Positions 23,199-35,472 are shown, counted from the stretch's first letter. The stretch: DNA of 64,000 nucleotides from Colletes latitarsis (GCF_051014445.1 NC_135143.1:6572001-6636000), one strand, 5' to 3'. Notes: a model not told the origin generated them from the sequence alone. Made by a program: numbers and translations.

Positions 23199-25002
23199 CA
23201 GGGTGGGGCAGTAACTATTAGCACCTCAGATATCTTGGAAACTATAAGTTTCACAGAAATGTTTGCTAAAGTAAATTGCACAGTACGAAGGGCGCTATTG
23301 GGTGGCGATAATAGTTTTTTTGCAAGTGTAGGCACTTCGGACATTTGAAGGTCACATCCATTTTTTTAAATGGATCGGTATGTTTTTGCTTCCGTATCAC
23401 GATAGAGGACCTTAAAACGAGTTCAACGACCTATTACACAAGGTCATTGAAGGTCATAGAAAGTAGAGAAAGGCGATAATACTTACGGTTTTGGTAGTAA
23501 ATGAAACATACGTATTGTCAACAGTAGAGGAATGCATAATGCTTACCGTTTACTTCACTGAGAATAAACACTGCTTGAAGGACACTTTAATAGCTTGCAG
23601 AGTAAGATAAACATCATAAGATTAGTATCGATAAATCGGTCAATCCGGCACGATGTATCCGTTTGAAGAGCAGGTTGATATGCTTCTTATTTATGGCGAA
23701 TGCCAACAAAATTCTGTAAGGGCGAAAAACTTGTATGCTGAACGATATCCACATCGGTCTCAGCCTTCGCGTCAAACATTTAAAAATGTGTATGATAAAC
23801 TTAGGCAAACCGGTAGTTTAAGTGTTCGTAAAAGTTAACGCCAGAAACGAGTAATTAACGAAGAAATGGAAATCGGTGTGCTCGCTAGTGTGTCTGGAAA
23901 TTCTCATATTAGTTCGCGACAAATTGAACGCGAATCTGGCATTAGTAGGAGGAGCGTACTTCGCATTTTGCAGCGTCACAAATTTCATCCGTATCACGTT
24001 AGTCTTCACCAAGAATTGCATGGGAACGACTTCATGAATCGCGTTGAGTTTTGTCGATGGGCTATACGTCAGATTCAAAACAATGAGCTTTTTTTTAATA
24101 CCGTCTTATTTACTGATGAAGCAACATTCACAAATCACGGGAATGTTAATTTGCATAACATGCATTTATGGGCAGCGGAAAATCCACATTGGCTGCGACA
24201 GGTTGAACATCAAAAACAATGGTCTGTGAATGTATGGTGCGGTATCATAGGTGATAAAATTATTGGACCTTATTTTATCAATGGAAATTTGAATGGCAAC
24301 GTCTATGCTAATTTTATTAAGGATACATTGGGTCTTTTGCTAGAAGAGTTACCTTTATTTACACGACAAACCATGTGGTATCAACATGATGGATGCCCAG
24401 CACATTATTCATCGATTGCGCGAAGGGAACTCGATGAAAAATTTCGAATCCAATATCGTGGCCTGCTCGTTCACCAGACATAACACCTTTAGATTTCTTT
24501 CTGTGGGGAACACTGAAAAAGAAAGTGTACAAAGAAGTACCAACTACATCTCACGATATGCAACAGCGAATTATTGCAGCCTGTGCATCAATAAGTTCTG
24601 ACGCTGTAAGACTTGCAAGTCAATCAATCGTAAAAAGAATCCAACGGTGCATTGACAGTGATGGTCATCATTTCGAACACCTACTATAAACATGTTTCAT
24701 TTACTACCAAAACCGTAAGTATTATCGCCTTTCTCTACTTTCTATGACCTTCAATGACCTTGTGTAATAGGTCGTTGAACTCGTTTTAAGATCCTCTATC
24801 GTGATACGGAAGCAAAAACATACCGATCCATTTAAAAAAATGGATGTGACCTTCAAATGTCCGAAGTGCCTCCACCTGCAAAAAAACTATTATCGCTACC
24901 CAATAGCGCCCTTCGTACTGTGCAATTTACTTTAGCAAACATTTCTGTGGAACTTATATTTTCCAAGATATCTGACGTGCTAATAGTTACTGCCCCACCC
25001 TG
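23199..25002 (+). mobile_element. Long-TIR mariner-type element 2 (DD41D), near full length
   Basis: The element begins CAGGGTGGGGCAGTAACTAT and ends with its exact inverse, flanked by TATA on both sides, so it carries a TA target duplication. The inverted repeats are about 310 bp each (23199-23509 and 24692-25002) and strongly alike: GGGCGCTATTGGG, CATACCGATCCATTT and AAGGTCATTGAAGGTCATAG appear in both. Between them lie about 140 bp of leader and one transposase frame with two lesions. Total length is about 1.8 kb. Confidence 0.92.
23653..24689 (+). pseudogene. DD41D-type mariner transposase, broken by one stop and one frameshift
   Basis: The frame starts MYPFEEQVDMLLIYGE. Residues 24-60 and 83-125 carry two helix-turn-helix-like motifs (RQTFKNVYDKLRQTG and ISSRQIERESGISRRSV), the paired-type DNA-binding part of the family. 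An in-frame TAA at 23836-23838 interrupts the linker between them, and the same frame resumes at once. The catalytic Asp residues are in LFTDE (residue 155) and YQHDGCPAH (246). The third is in SPDITPLDFFLWG but in the next frame. Compared with element 1, about 22 bases are missing between GAAAAATTT and TGGCCTGCTCG near 24450, which causes the frameshift. The shifted frame runs to TAA at 24687-24689. Overall length matches the usual 340-350 residues. With both lesions it should be inactive, but the short list of damage suggests a fairly recent copy. Confidence 0.92.
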
Positions 25003-25069
25003 TATAATTGCAACATATTTAACTAAGATCAAGATGTAATAATTAGTATACAAAAAAATCGTTTAAATC

Positions 25070-26240
25070 TATGACCTAGACAGCACATTTCAAGAAAATC
25101 GAGGCATATACAGGGTGTTCAACTAACCCTGAGAAAAATTTCAATGGGAGATTCTAGAGACCAAAATAAGGAGAAAATAAGGAATAGACATTTGTTGATT
25201 GAGGCTTCGTTAAAAAATCATTAACGTTTAAAGTTCCGCCTGTAGCTGCGTGCGCGTGATAGTGGATATTCAGTAAGTAGAGTTTCTCATGTTGAGTGAG
25301 AACCACTATCATGCGCACGCAGCTGTTCGCAGATTGCTGTTTTACAGGCGGAACTTTAAACGTTAATAACTTTTTAACGAAGCCTCAATCAGCAAATTGG
25401 TATTCTTGATTTTCGTCTTACTTTGACTCCTAGAATCACCCATTAAAATTTTTCCCAGAGGTGGCCGAACACCCTGTATATTTATCAAAACTTTTTGGCA
25501 AGGATTGTACAATTACCGCAGTTAAAACAAACACATCTTTCGCCCCGTTTTACAAACCCATAAAAGTTTATGAAAATCGATAACCCTGAAGTTATTTTAG
25601 TATTAAGAATCTTGAGTATTATTGGCGTACATGTGTAATAGCACATCTATTATTTAGTAAAAGTGCGTAGAAATACGCCAATAATGACGTTCAAATGCTT
25701 GTGAACAAACAAAAACACAGTTGTTTTACAGAGAAACATAGTAAAACACAGCTAAACATCAAATGCTGTCACTTCTATTGAATGAGGAGCATTGGTATGA
25801 ATTTATTTTCATTGTATAACAGTAGAAAAACGATTAAATCCCCGTTACAACTGTATTATTCGCGTACATGTGCAATAACACATGTATTATTTGGTAAAAG
25901 TACTTAGAAACACGCCAATAATGGCGTCTGGATGCTTCTGAGCAAGCAAAAACAAAGTTGTCTTACAGAGAAACATAATAAAACGAACGTCGAGATATAT
26001 ATAATTATCAAAACTTTTTGGCAGGGATTACACATTTACCGCGATTAAAAGAAACACACCTCTCGCCCCGTTACACAAACCTGTAAAGGTTTACGAGAAT
26101 CGATGACTCTGAGAGCACATTTTAAGAACGTCGAGGTATATGTAATTGCCAAAACTTTTTGGCAAGGATTGTACAATTACCGCGACTAAAAGAAGCACGT
26201 CTTTCGCCCCGTTCCACACATCTGTAAAAGTTTATGAAAC
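25070..26240. repeat. Repeat E cluster
   Basis: Diverged blocks recur in tandem. The block CAAAACTTTTTGGCAAGGAT followed by CTTTCGCCCCGTT occurs at about 25487, 26009 and 26150. The block ACGCCAATAATGACGTTC followed by GTTGTTTTACAGAGAAAC occurs at about 25675 and 25913, and once more at 60695. A sub-unit at 25618-25685 has 12-bp inverted ends (ATTATTGGCGTA). A TIR-A element (25107-25480) interrupts the first copy. Confidence 0.65.
25107..25480. mobile_element. TIR-A element, hairpin-core variant, inserted in repeat E
   Basis: Ends TATACAGGGTGTTC and GGCCGAACACCCTGTATA. The core pairs AGCTGCGTGCGCGTGATAG with the inverse sequence at about 25302-25323, so almost the whole 374 bp is one palindrome. 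The flanks (ATCGAGGCA on the left, TTTATCAAAACTTT on the right) join into a sequence matching uninterrupted repeat E at about 26135 and 25992. Confidence 0.88.
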
Positions 26241-27099
26241 TCTGGTGGCACCGTGGATGTTCGTTAGAAGTTAATTATACAAAACCTGGCGAACTATCGC
26301 GTTTAGTAGACGTGCAATATCGTCGCGCCCTGTGAAACGGATGGATAGCCACGGCAGTGCCCAATTATCCGAAGGATCGTAGTGAAAAATCGCGTCAGTC
26401 TCCAAGATGCCAGGATGAGCAGGCCAGCACCGTAATACGAGCTTAGTTGAAAAGCTGAATCGCACTCCTGGGGCAACGCCTCGCTCGTTGCCTCGGAACC
26501 CTCCTGACTTACGAGCAGATTAAGAAACTCCCAGGTTCTCGAAAACCAGCCTCCGAACTGCCTCGGGTCACCGCTCGTCCGTGAAACGATATCCCAACGG
26601 AACCCCTCGGAATTCAGCGAGATATTATTTTCCGACCTTCTTCGTCCGTGTTAATTACAGACAAGCTTTATGTTATTAACCCGTGCCGGTCGATTCAATG
26701 CAGCTATGAAATTTTACGTCCTGGGAAAGCTGTCGTTTCTCAGACACTATCCGGCGCCCGCGGTGCTCCGGATAAAAAATATAACACGATCGATCGTGAT
26801 AAATGCTTAACGCTCGGCGAAATGAGGCGTGCCTCGCGCAAAATGTCGATGAAAATCCCAAAGCATTAATTCACCACGAAACAATCTACGGATTCGTTAG
26901 AGCGAACTTTGAGCACAATTAATTCGTGTACCGAGCTATTTTATGCGCCGTAAATACACCACTTTAAAAAATCGCGATTAAATGAGCCATAGCAAGATGT
27001 ATCGTGCGATTGTTTATATTAATCGTCTGAGATGTATAGTAAGTATTAAGTAAGCTGCGTTTATCGAGACAAATATTAAATAAATTTCTTCTTTAGGTA
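26241..27099. other. CpG-rich block without a supportable gene
   Basis: GC-rich to about 26900. The frames at 26271-26465 (minus), 26648-26869 (plus) and 26676-26861 (minus) are short and mutually overlapping. I recognise nothing in them. Confidence 0.35.
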
Positions 27100-27452
27100 T
27101 ACTACGCACAGTGTCAGTGGATAGCAAATTTAAAAATATTAAAATTAAAAATAATATTGAATGTTTTAAAGGAAAATCAAAGAAGCTTTATAGTGGCGGT
27201 ATTACATATTTATCGAAAAAATATACTACTTAGTGGATAGCAAATTTAAAAATATTAAAATTGAAAATAATATTGAATGTTTTAAGGGGAAATCAAAGAA
27301 GCTTTATAGTGGCGGTATTATATATTTGTCGAAAAAATATACTACTTAGTGGATAGCAAATTTAAAAATATCAAAATTAAAAATAGTATTGAATGTTTTA
27401 AGGGGAAATCAAAGAAGTTTTATAGTGGCGGTATTATATATTTGTCGAACAA
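27100..27452. repeat. Tandem array, 3 copies of a 116-bp unit
   Basis: AGTGGATAGCAAATTTAAAA starts at 27116, 27232 and 27348, each followed by TATAGTGGCGGTATTA and a TCGAAAAAATATACTAC end (absent from the last copy). The period is exactly 116 bp, and the copies differ at only a few positions. Confidence 0.9.
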
Positions 27453-28279
27453 ATGAAAGGTGGTTATTGAATAAAATTAAATGGTGTATTTAAAATATTG
27501 CTTTAAATTCTTATGGGATCAGGTAACAATTGATTACAATACTTTTATACCGTAGAAGTGAAACCAAAAAATGTCTATGATTTAAAGCAACTCAAAGCGT
27601 GTTTCCAATAGAATATCGCTCATTTTAACAACACTCCTACTTTGTACGTTCTCAATATTGCCTGCAAAATTACTGTGTAATTCAACATGCAAGATATTTT
27701 AATTAACTAGTATTACCACCATCGATTAACAGTGAAATATTAATAACCCACCAGTTTTAAATTTACCTTTAATATCGCTCAAATATCGACAGCAAAAACA
27801 GAATTAGTTGAAATAAAATACAGTATGGATATATTTGTAATGTTATTTAAACTTTGTAATATTGTTTAAAATGAATTTGAACTTTATGTTGAAAATACAT
27901 TGTCGTATTTCGCATACAAATATATATTTCAATTTGAAAGGATCCACTCTGATATTGAAAATATCATATTTGTTTATTCGAGATAATATTTGTAAACATG
28001 CGGAACAGTAATGCACTGTCCATAAAATACTTGATTGGCTTCTGCATTCTACCGTGTAACAGCATTCACTTTTATATTCACATACAAATACGAGTTCTTA
28101 AAAAAGTAAACAGAAATTAAGGGGGTATTTTACTGTAAACCGTCAAAAAATTCGATTTTTTTTTTGCATTTTCTTAAAGGATATAGTTTTAGAAATATAT
28201 GTGCAAAAGCATATCACCTTCTACTGTAAACTGCTAAAAAATTTTATGTTTACTGTCAAATGAACGTTTTTAAAATTTC
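27453..28279. other. AT-rich non-coding stretch
   Basis: No frame above 60 codons and no recognised repeat. Nothing to report. Confidence 0.4.
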
Positions 28280-29850
28280 GTTCAGAATTTCTAACACACA
28301 ATATTATTTTAGCGCCATTTAACTTCACAACTTTTCTTACAGTATACGTACAATGAATTTTACAATATTCACTTCTAGTTTTATTGTTTAATTTCTGAGA
28401 AAAATATGTAATATGTTTTGTCTACCACGACCGGTCAACTGACCGGTTGAATGATTTATTATTTTTTTTTTTTTAAAACTGGACAAAATTTCGTATTAAA
28501 TTCTGATTAGCTTCCGATATAAATAAGAAATATATGTATAGCAGAGACGAAAGGAGAGAATCTTCAGTTTCCAGTGCCTTAGAACAGTCTAACTACGCGT
28601 ATTAAAAGTAGTTAAACTTTAAACGCGTGTAGTTCCGAAACCATTAGTGCTTTATCCATTATTACGCCATCATTGGAAGCGGCAAAGCTTCCCCTTTAAA
28701 GTGGTTTTTGGTTTTTGTCGATCCGACTTTCCGTTTTCGAGATATCGTAATTTATGTAAAAGGTAATTTTTAAAATTCCGCTCTCCGCGTTAGAAAAGGC
28801 TATTGACGTGCATTAAAAATACTAAAACTTTAAACGCGTGCAGTTCCGAAACTACTAGTGTTTTATTCATTATTGATCCACCGTTAGCAGCGGCGAACCT
28901 TCCCCTCTAAAGTGATTTTTGGTTTTTGTCAATCCGACTTTCCGTTTTGGAGATATCGTAATTTATGTAAAAGGTAATTTTTAAAATTCCGCTCTCCGCG
29001 TTAGAAAAGGCTATTGACGTGCATTAAAAATAATAAAACTTTAAACGCGTGCAGTTCCGAAATTACTAGTGTTTTATTCATTATTGATCCACCGTTAGCA
29101 GCGGCGAACCTTCCCCTCTAAAATGACTTTTGGTTTTTGTCGATCCGACTTTCCGTTTTGGAGATATCGCAATTTATGTAAAGTGGTATTTTTCTTAATT
29201 TGACTATCTCTGTCTCCGTCTGACACGTCGCGTCGTACCTCCTTGTCTACCCCGCGTACGTGACTGTCGTGACCTAGTTCCGGCATAGTATTTCCAAGAA
29301 TTTACTACGCACTGTTTACTAGTGTCACGCGCGCGAGTTCATTCATCTCAATGAACGTAAACAAACGCTTCGGACGCTTATATCTTCGAAACTCGCCACC
29401 GTATCGACTTGAAACTAAAATCGCTATATCTCCGGAACTAATAAAGCTATCGACTCGCACAAACGCTCATTTTAAAGGGCATTTAATCCTCTATCCTATG
29501 AACGTAACAACTATTATAATTTTTGCTATCTTCTATGTTTATTTTAAAATTTACTTTGACGCTATATACCCAATGAAGTTTCAGCAATTCCTACTGAACG
29601 TATGATTGGTGTGCGATAAAACTGGATCATAAATTGTTTATTTAATTCAAAATGAATTTAAATTTGTATACAGGGTGTTTGAATAATTACTATGCCATTT
29701 TTTCGTAGATAATTGTTTTCTCCGGAATTAATTACGGTATCGATTTGAAAGAAAATTTGTTTTCAAGAGCGTTTTATCTTCTATCCAATAAAAATTAAAA
29801 AATTTCGACGTAATCTGTAAATTTTCTGTATGAATTATATTATTATTATA
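28280..29850 (+). repeat. Repeat D, longest copy
   Basis: Parallels 19370-19960 (reversed) over its first kilobase and 59101-59645 over its last 700 bp. Shared blocks with the latter include AAACAAACGCTT, TATCTCCGGAACTAAT, TTCTATGTTTATTTT, GATAAAACTGGAT and GTAAATTTTCTGTATGAATT. It includes the 18-bp palindrome ACCGGTCA-AC-TGACCGGT at 28430-28447, an internal 211-bp tandem array, and a TATACAGGGTGTTTGAATAA motif at 29671. An 84-codon frame at 29351-29605 is not conserved in the other copy, so I do not call it coding. Confidence 0.65.
28585..29205. repeat. Tandem array, 3 copies of a 211-bp unit inside repeat D
   Basis: AGTTCCGAAA starts at 28631, 28842 and 29053, and each unit continues through TTTTTGGTTTTTGTCGATCC and GGAGATATCGTAATTTATGT. 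The second and third copies are nearly identical. The first is more diverged. Confidence 0.88.
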
Positions 29851-29859
29851 TTTTGTGGG

Positions 29860-32276
29860 TGCCAATAAAGGGGTTCAGATAAAAATAATGAAATCGCAGC
29901 AACGCAGGTACTCCACAGCGTCGATGGACGAAGCCTTTAAGGAGGGACTGAAGACGAGCAAACACGTATATCTATTAATTATTGCCGCGCTAATGCACGC
30001 AGCATGCGACTATTTAGTGGAGCGGTAAAATACACGTTACGCTCGGTGACAGTCGACATTCTTTCACGGCACATAGAGTTCGCCCGGACGCATCCTATTG
30101 GTCGTTTATAGCGACGGTACATTCGCAGGATTCTTCCTCGCCAGGAATGCATCCACGGCGGTGAAAGAACGGCGCGACGCTGACTAGCACATGGAGGCAA
30201 ATGGCGTCCACGTATGCATACGTAACACGAAGGAAACCAGCAAACTCGGCCAAAGGATTCCCGCTCGTAATATAACGGAACGAGGCTCATCTTTTCACGA
30301 CTAAGATTAAGATTTTAATTGGACGGTACAATAGTTACGGAGAGAACTTCGTCCTCTGGCGATCCTCCTCTTAAAACAGAGCTTCTCGTGGCTTCGAAAA
30401 ACGAGGCGCGACACTGTTCCTAACCTCCTTCGTTTCCATGGAAAGTTCGCGAAGTCAATTCACGATCGTACCAGCACCGAGGCTAATCCGTGTTTACAGT
30501 GTTTTTATTTTTGTTAGGTATTTAAAATATTGACCTCCAACAGCAATAGTTACAGTGAACATTGTACTCGATACAATAATAGGATAAGAAATTTGGTTGG
30601 AAAAGTTATTGTTCTACAGACTGATACTTAGCAATCGCTTCCACAAAAAGTAAAAAGTTAAATATTATTTCTTATTGACGGGAAATAAATGATTCGCATG
30701 AATCGCAATCGCGATTCTTAAGTTTCAAATCTGCCGCCATATTGTTACTTTACTGTAGGTTTCAAGAAATGGCGCTAAATATACGTCCAAATCAAAATGG
30801 AGTCTTTAACCTAAAAATACATATTGTTGTATATTTGTGAGTGCCGCATTTTTTGTACGATTATATATTTCGATATACCTTTAAGTTTAATAAACTTTAA
30901 TTCGTGTTTAAAATATGAAGGTTCGTTTCTTAAACCCAACAGTACAAATTTAGAAATTTAAACAAATACTACGTAATGTTTTGCTCTTTATTTATTTCTT
31001 TATTCTTTGGAGTTAGCCGAATGACATTGTGTTACTACGGTCTACCGACTACATAATCCAAATATGAAACATAAATGTTAATAATAATGAATTAAATTGT
31101 ATATATCGTTAAAATGTTAAATAGAAATGGCTCTACTACGCAACATATAATGAAACGTTGTCAAGAAAAAAACCGATTAAGAAATAAAATAAAATAAAAT
31201 TCTGAATTAATTTTTCAAATTAAATTTGTTTTTCACTATCTAAATATACTGAATACTCTTACGTACGATTACAATTTTTTTTCATCGATAAATAATGTTT
31301 AATTTTTTATTTTGTGTGTGAATAATTACAAAGCATTAGTCTGTAGAATAATAATCTTTTCTCAACCAAATTCAAGTACGATTTTCTTTGTGGCTGACTG
31401 TACATATTTCTACACACGATAAATGAAGAACTTATTATTTATCCAAGAAGATACTTCCTTTTGCCGTGTTTTGCAACAGCCTGATTGCAAAAATTCTAAT
31501 AGCCCTGATTCGCAACAAGGCATAAAAACGATATACATCATTATTAGGAATGAGAATAAATGTTTCCATTTATTGTATCGATGGTAGATGAACACGTCTC
31601 GGTCCCATCACTACGCACGAGTTTTCGATGCAACAACAGTGCTCTTCCACCGACGGAACAGGTGCAATGGGTGCCGTTCTCCCGGATAGAATTGGAATAA
31701 TATTTGTAGATTCTGACCGCAGAAACTGGTAGCCCGCGGAATACAGTAAAGAAGATGAATTGCACTTGGAAAATCAACATTGATGAATAACGTGTAAAAT
31801 GTAGATTTTAGGATGTTAATTAATGTTGAATGTGTTTTTAATAATCTTCGAGGGGATAGACGATTCTGGGGATCGTTGGTACACCGAGACATCAATGACA
31901 TCTGAGAATTCTACGAGAGACACGAAGAAAGTCAAGAATTATTCGACTTCGATTTTAATGTGCTCTTACAGGATGATAATAGAGCGATCTCCTTTGATAT
32001 ATAATAAAGTATTAGATGTAGATAGTCAACAATTTCCAACATATAAATGATTATATAAAAATCATTTTATTTTAGACGCATAAAAATGAATACTCTGCAG
32101 CAATTTTTGAAGTAAAATCTAATCTAACATAGTATTTAAAATAAAATAATTTCGTGCGAATTATTGGAAAATGTTTGAAATGTAATAGTGTTGCACTGAA
32201 TAACATACTAAATATGACACGCTACTTTCCTGTCATAAAATACGAAACATGCCGTGAAATATTAATTTTTTGTGAA
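29860..32276. other. CpG-rich block (29.9-30.5 kb) then AT-rich stretch
   Basis: A 103-codon minus frame at 29979-30290 and frames of 61-96 codons around 31410-32050 were examined. None has a domain, and several overlap on opposite strands. An AATAAA-containing stretch near 30885 stands without an upstream gene. Confidence 0.35.
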
Positions 32277-32657
32277 TATACAGGGTGATCGGCCACCCCT
32301 GGGAAAAATTTTAATAGGGGATTCTAGAGGTCAAAATAAGACGAAAATCAAGAATACCAATTTGTTGATCAAGGCTTCGTTAAAAAGTTATTAATGTTTA
32401 AAGTTCCGCCAGTACTGAATTTTTTTCTCGAAAATGCGCAAGATTTCGGGGGTATGTCTATTCACCAAAACTGATTGTAATTGACCCCCGCAACCGAAAG
32501 TAATTTTTCCAGAACGATTTGAAATTTTTTAATTTAATTGTTAATAACTTTTTAACGAAGCCTCCACCAACAAATTGTTATTCTTGATTTTCGTCTTATT
32601 TTGCCGCTAGAATCTCCCATTAAAATTTTTCCCAGCGGTGGCCGAACACCCTGTATA
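32277..32657. mobile_element. TIR-A element, short one-unit copy
   Basis: Ends TATACAGGGTGATCGGCCAC and GTGGCCGAACACCCTGTATA. The inverted repeats pair over about 127 bp. A single GAATTTTTTTCTCGAAA unit starts near 32418. It is a clean 381-bp example of the basic element. Confidence 0.9.
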
Positions 32658-33266
32658 CATAACGTTTGTACATGCAAAATGAAAACAGACGGGGTACAAA
32701 AATATGTATATAAAGTTAGAAAATTTCTGAGCAGTAAATGTAAATTTAGCCTCGAACAAAATAAGCCCAGATATTTTTAATCTTACCTTTATGTCATCAT
32801 TATTTCAATATTCTGCTTTAATTTTACGATAAACTACGAGCGCCATAAAATGCTTGGTATCACATTCATTAAAGACGAGGCCAGGTTACTAACAGTATAT
32901 AGTTACGGCTTTGTACCATAAACGTCTAAATAACCACGCCTATCTATATCTTTTTATTAAATATTTGATCTCAAAATTTCATGTTCTCGAAAAAAAAACA
33001 GAAAGACGAAAGCAAGTTAATGAGCAACGAAATTCGTAAACATTTAATTTTAGCTAAAACTGAAATCATGACTCTACATACTCATTCGTCCTAAACGAAG
33101 TTTAACTAAGCATTTAATGAACATGATTTGCACAATTATATACTTCTTCAGCATAATAATTCATCTGACACATCATAAATATCTTCAACATAATAATTCA
33201 TCGATATACAATATAAAATTTGCTTAATAATACGATGGAAAGATGAAAACAGTGATTGACATATTC
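32658..33266. other. AT-rich non-coding stretch
   Basis: A small direct duplication (CATAATAATTCATC near 33155 and 33190) is the only structure seen. Confidence 0.4.
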
Positions 33267-33360
33267 TGTGGCGACATTTCCCGTAGTTGCCAACAGAGGG
33301 CTACGCTCAACCAGTCTTTCTCACAAGTACTTGAGCGACTATCTATTTCTATATATGCAG
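33267..33360 (+). repeat. Repeat C copy 2 (CTCF-like core)
   Basis: CTGTGGCGACATTTCCCG is followed by CCAACAGAGGGC (33290-33301, one mismatch to the CTCF consensus), then CAACCAGTCTTTCTCACAAG. Same layout as the other repeat C copies. Confidence 0.7.
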
Positions 33361-35472
33361 TATTTTAAAGCAGGGCTTGCTATTCACTTTTTCCTATCAC
33401 TTCTGATTAAAAACTATTGTTCGAAAAAGCTCCTAAATTTTGTTTAATAAGCAGAGGTAAAATATTCATCCTACAATAAGTTACCAACATCAAGATTGGA
33501 AAGAATATAACAATACAAATTTACTTTAGAGTGCATAAGTGAAAATAACAAATTAAAAAATATACATATTAGAGATGAAATCGCATGATATCAGGGACAG
33601 TTTACTCGAGACAGTTTGCACCCTATGTTTTCCAAGAACCTTGTAATTCAAGTGAAAAGCGGACATAAGCTAAGTATCCATATTTGACGTTACAGAATGT
33701 TAATTCGTCGGATTAGTTGAGATATCATGAGCCGCGTTTTTCATTGCGTTAAGAAGCACCAACGAGCAACGGAGTTACCCTCGCGAGTGTCTAGTACTTT
33801 CGATGTGGCAAACTTGGTAAGCCTTAGGAGTTATGCGTTCCCTGGCAAACTTGCCCTTAGCCTACGACGCATTGCAACAGCCCTGTTAGGTGGCTGAACC
33901 ATGTACACGGGACAACTTGAATAATAGACATTGTTGTACGAATTAGGCGCAAGGGAAAGGGCCCATACTAGCCATGAAATGCCACGAAGAGAGGTCGGAC
34001 CTCCGACTTTAATTAACGGTGTCTGAACAGTCAGTCTGCTGGAGGTATTATTAACTCGTCCCTTGTCGAGCCGCCCGTTCCACGGAAAACATCCCGGGAA
34101 TTCAAGGACTCGTCCATCGTCAGACTTCAGTCCCTTTTCAAAGTTCTTCGCGATCTCTCGTTGTTCGTCATCCTTTGTTTCAACCGAAAAAATGAGGCGC
34201 TGGATGTTAATAACTCCGACAGCATGAAAAAGATCACGGATTTATTGATGATCTACTACATTATTAAGTTGGAATTCGTGAACAACATGGGTCCACCGAA
34301 TTATACTTCCTTTAAGGGTTTCTCGTCTTCTATGTTTTATTAACTCTTTGGAACACAGCAATTTAAACTGTAATAAATTGTATAAACTGTACGTTGCTGA
34401 AGAACTCCTAATAGAAAAGGCAGTGAAATAGAAAGATATAAATACTATCGTACGAGTTCTTCGATTTTTTTTAAATAAAAAGACAAACTTATAACTTATA
34501 TCTTCAGGTTTATAGGTAAAGATAAAGCTAAGGATCGATAGAATTAATGGTAACAAAGAATTCGAGTGTAAATAAATTTGAAAAAGTGGATATTGATTGG
34601 CCTGCCATGCAAGGAAGACACTGTGAAAACTGAGTTATTAGTTGATCGATTGTACCACAAAAGGTTGAAGTTTGATGCGCTTTTTAGAATCAGATGCTGG
34701 ACTATGCACGAGAGTGCGTCAATTGAATCCATACCGAAACTCCACTTTTCACCTTTTCCTGACGCTTTACGAACTGATATTTGCCTTCAAATTCTTCTTT
34801 GAAAATATTTTATATAATATTTGGAGAAAATATGTTTCTCCAGATTTTTATTAACCTTCAATTTACAATTTTTATTTGAAAATAGTTCTAAATTTCATTC
34901 AGAAATTCAATCAATTTTATATAGAGAGTAATAATATAAAGTGTACTTAAAGAAATAGACAAACTATCGGTTATTCTTTCTGTCTGAAATGAAAAAATGT
35001 GAAGGATTCTTAATTAGTATAAGTTTGGCTATTGCAGGTACTAGAATGAAAGGAAAAAGTCACGATAGTTTGGAATTTAATTATCGATTACTTCACGCTT
35101 TTCGTGAACTTCGGGGACAGAAAAAAATATGAATAGTAAAAATTTTTAGTCGATTAATAAAGAAATTGCTTTGTTTCAAATGAATCGCTATTACTTTTAG
35201 TTTCAAATAATGATACTGAAAATAACGGTTGCAAATAAATTATTTCAAATAGTTATTTCTTATTTTTATTTCAAATTAAATTTGCCCAGATTTAATCGTA
35301 ATCATTCGAATAAGTACAAATAAAATTAGTTATTAAGGCACATTTATATCATTTGTAACTTCTTTAATAGACAAACTTTCGTCTATTTTTTAATTAGAAA
35401 GACTCATGATAATCATTGGCTCTTGAGCAACATTATTCGATAGAATAATCGTTCTAATCATGGTTTGTCGGT
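33361..35472. other. AT-rich, CpG-rich block (33.6-34.3 kb), AT-rich
   Basis: Within the CpG-rich block GGCAAACTTG occurs twice (about 33797 and 33842). The frames at 34242-34556 (minus, 104 codons) and 34578-34802 (plus, 74 codons) have no recognisable domain and are not supported by splice signals I could see. Confidence 0.35.

Noticed and set aside
27100..29205. CRISPR-like interpretation of the regular arrays
   Set aside because: The repeats are 116 and 211 bp head to tail without spacers, and the sequence is eukaryotic.
29351..29605. 84-codon frame in repeat D
   Set aside because: The matching part of the copy at 59101-59645 has stops and indels in this frame.
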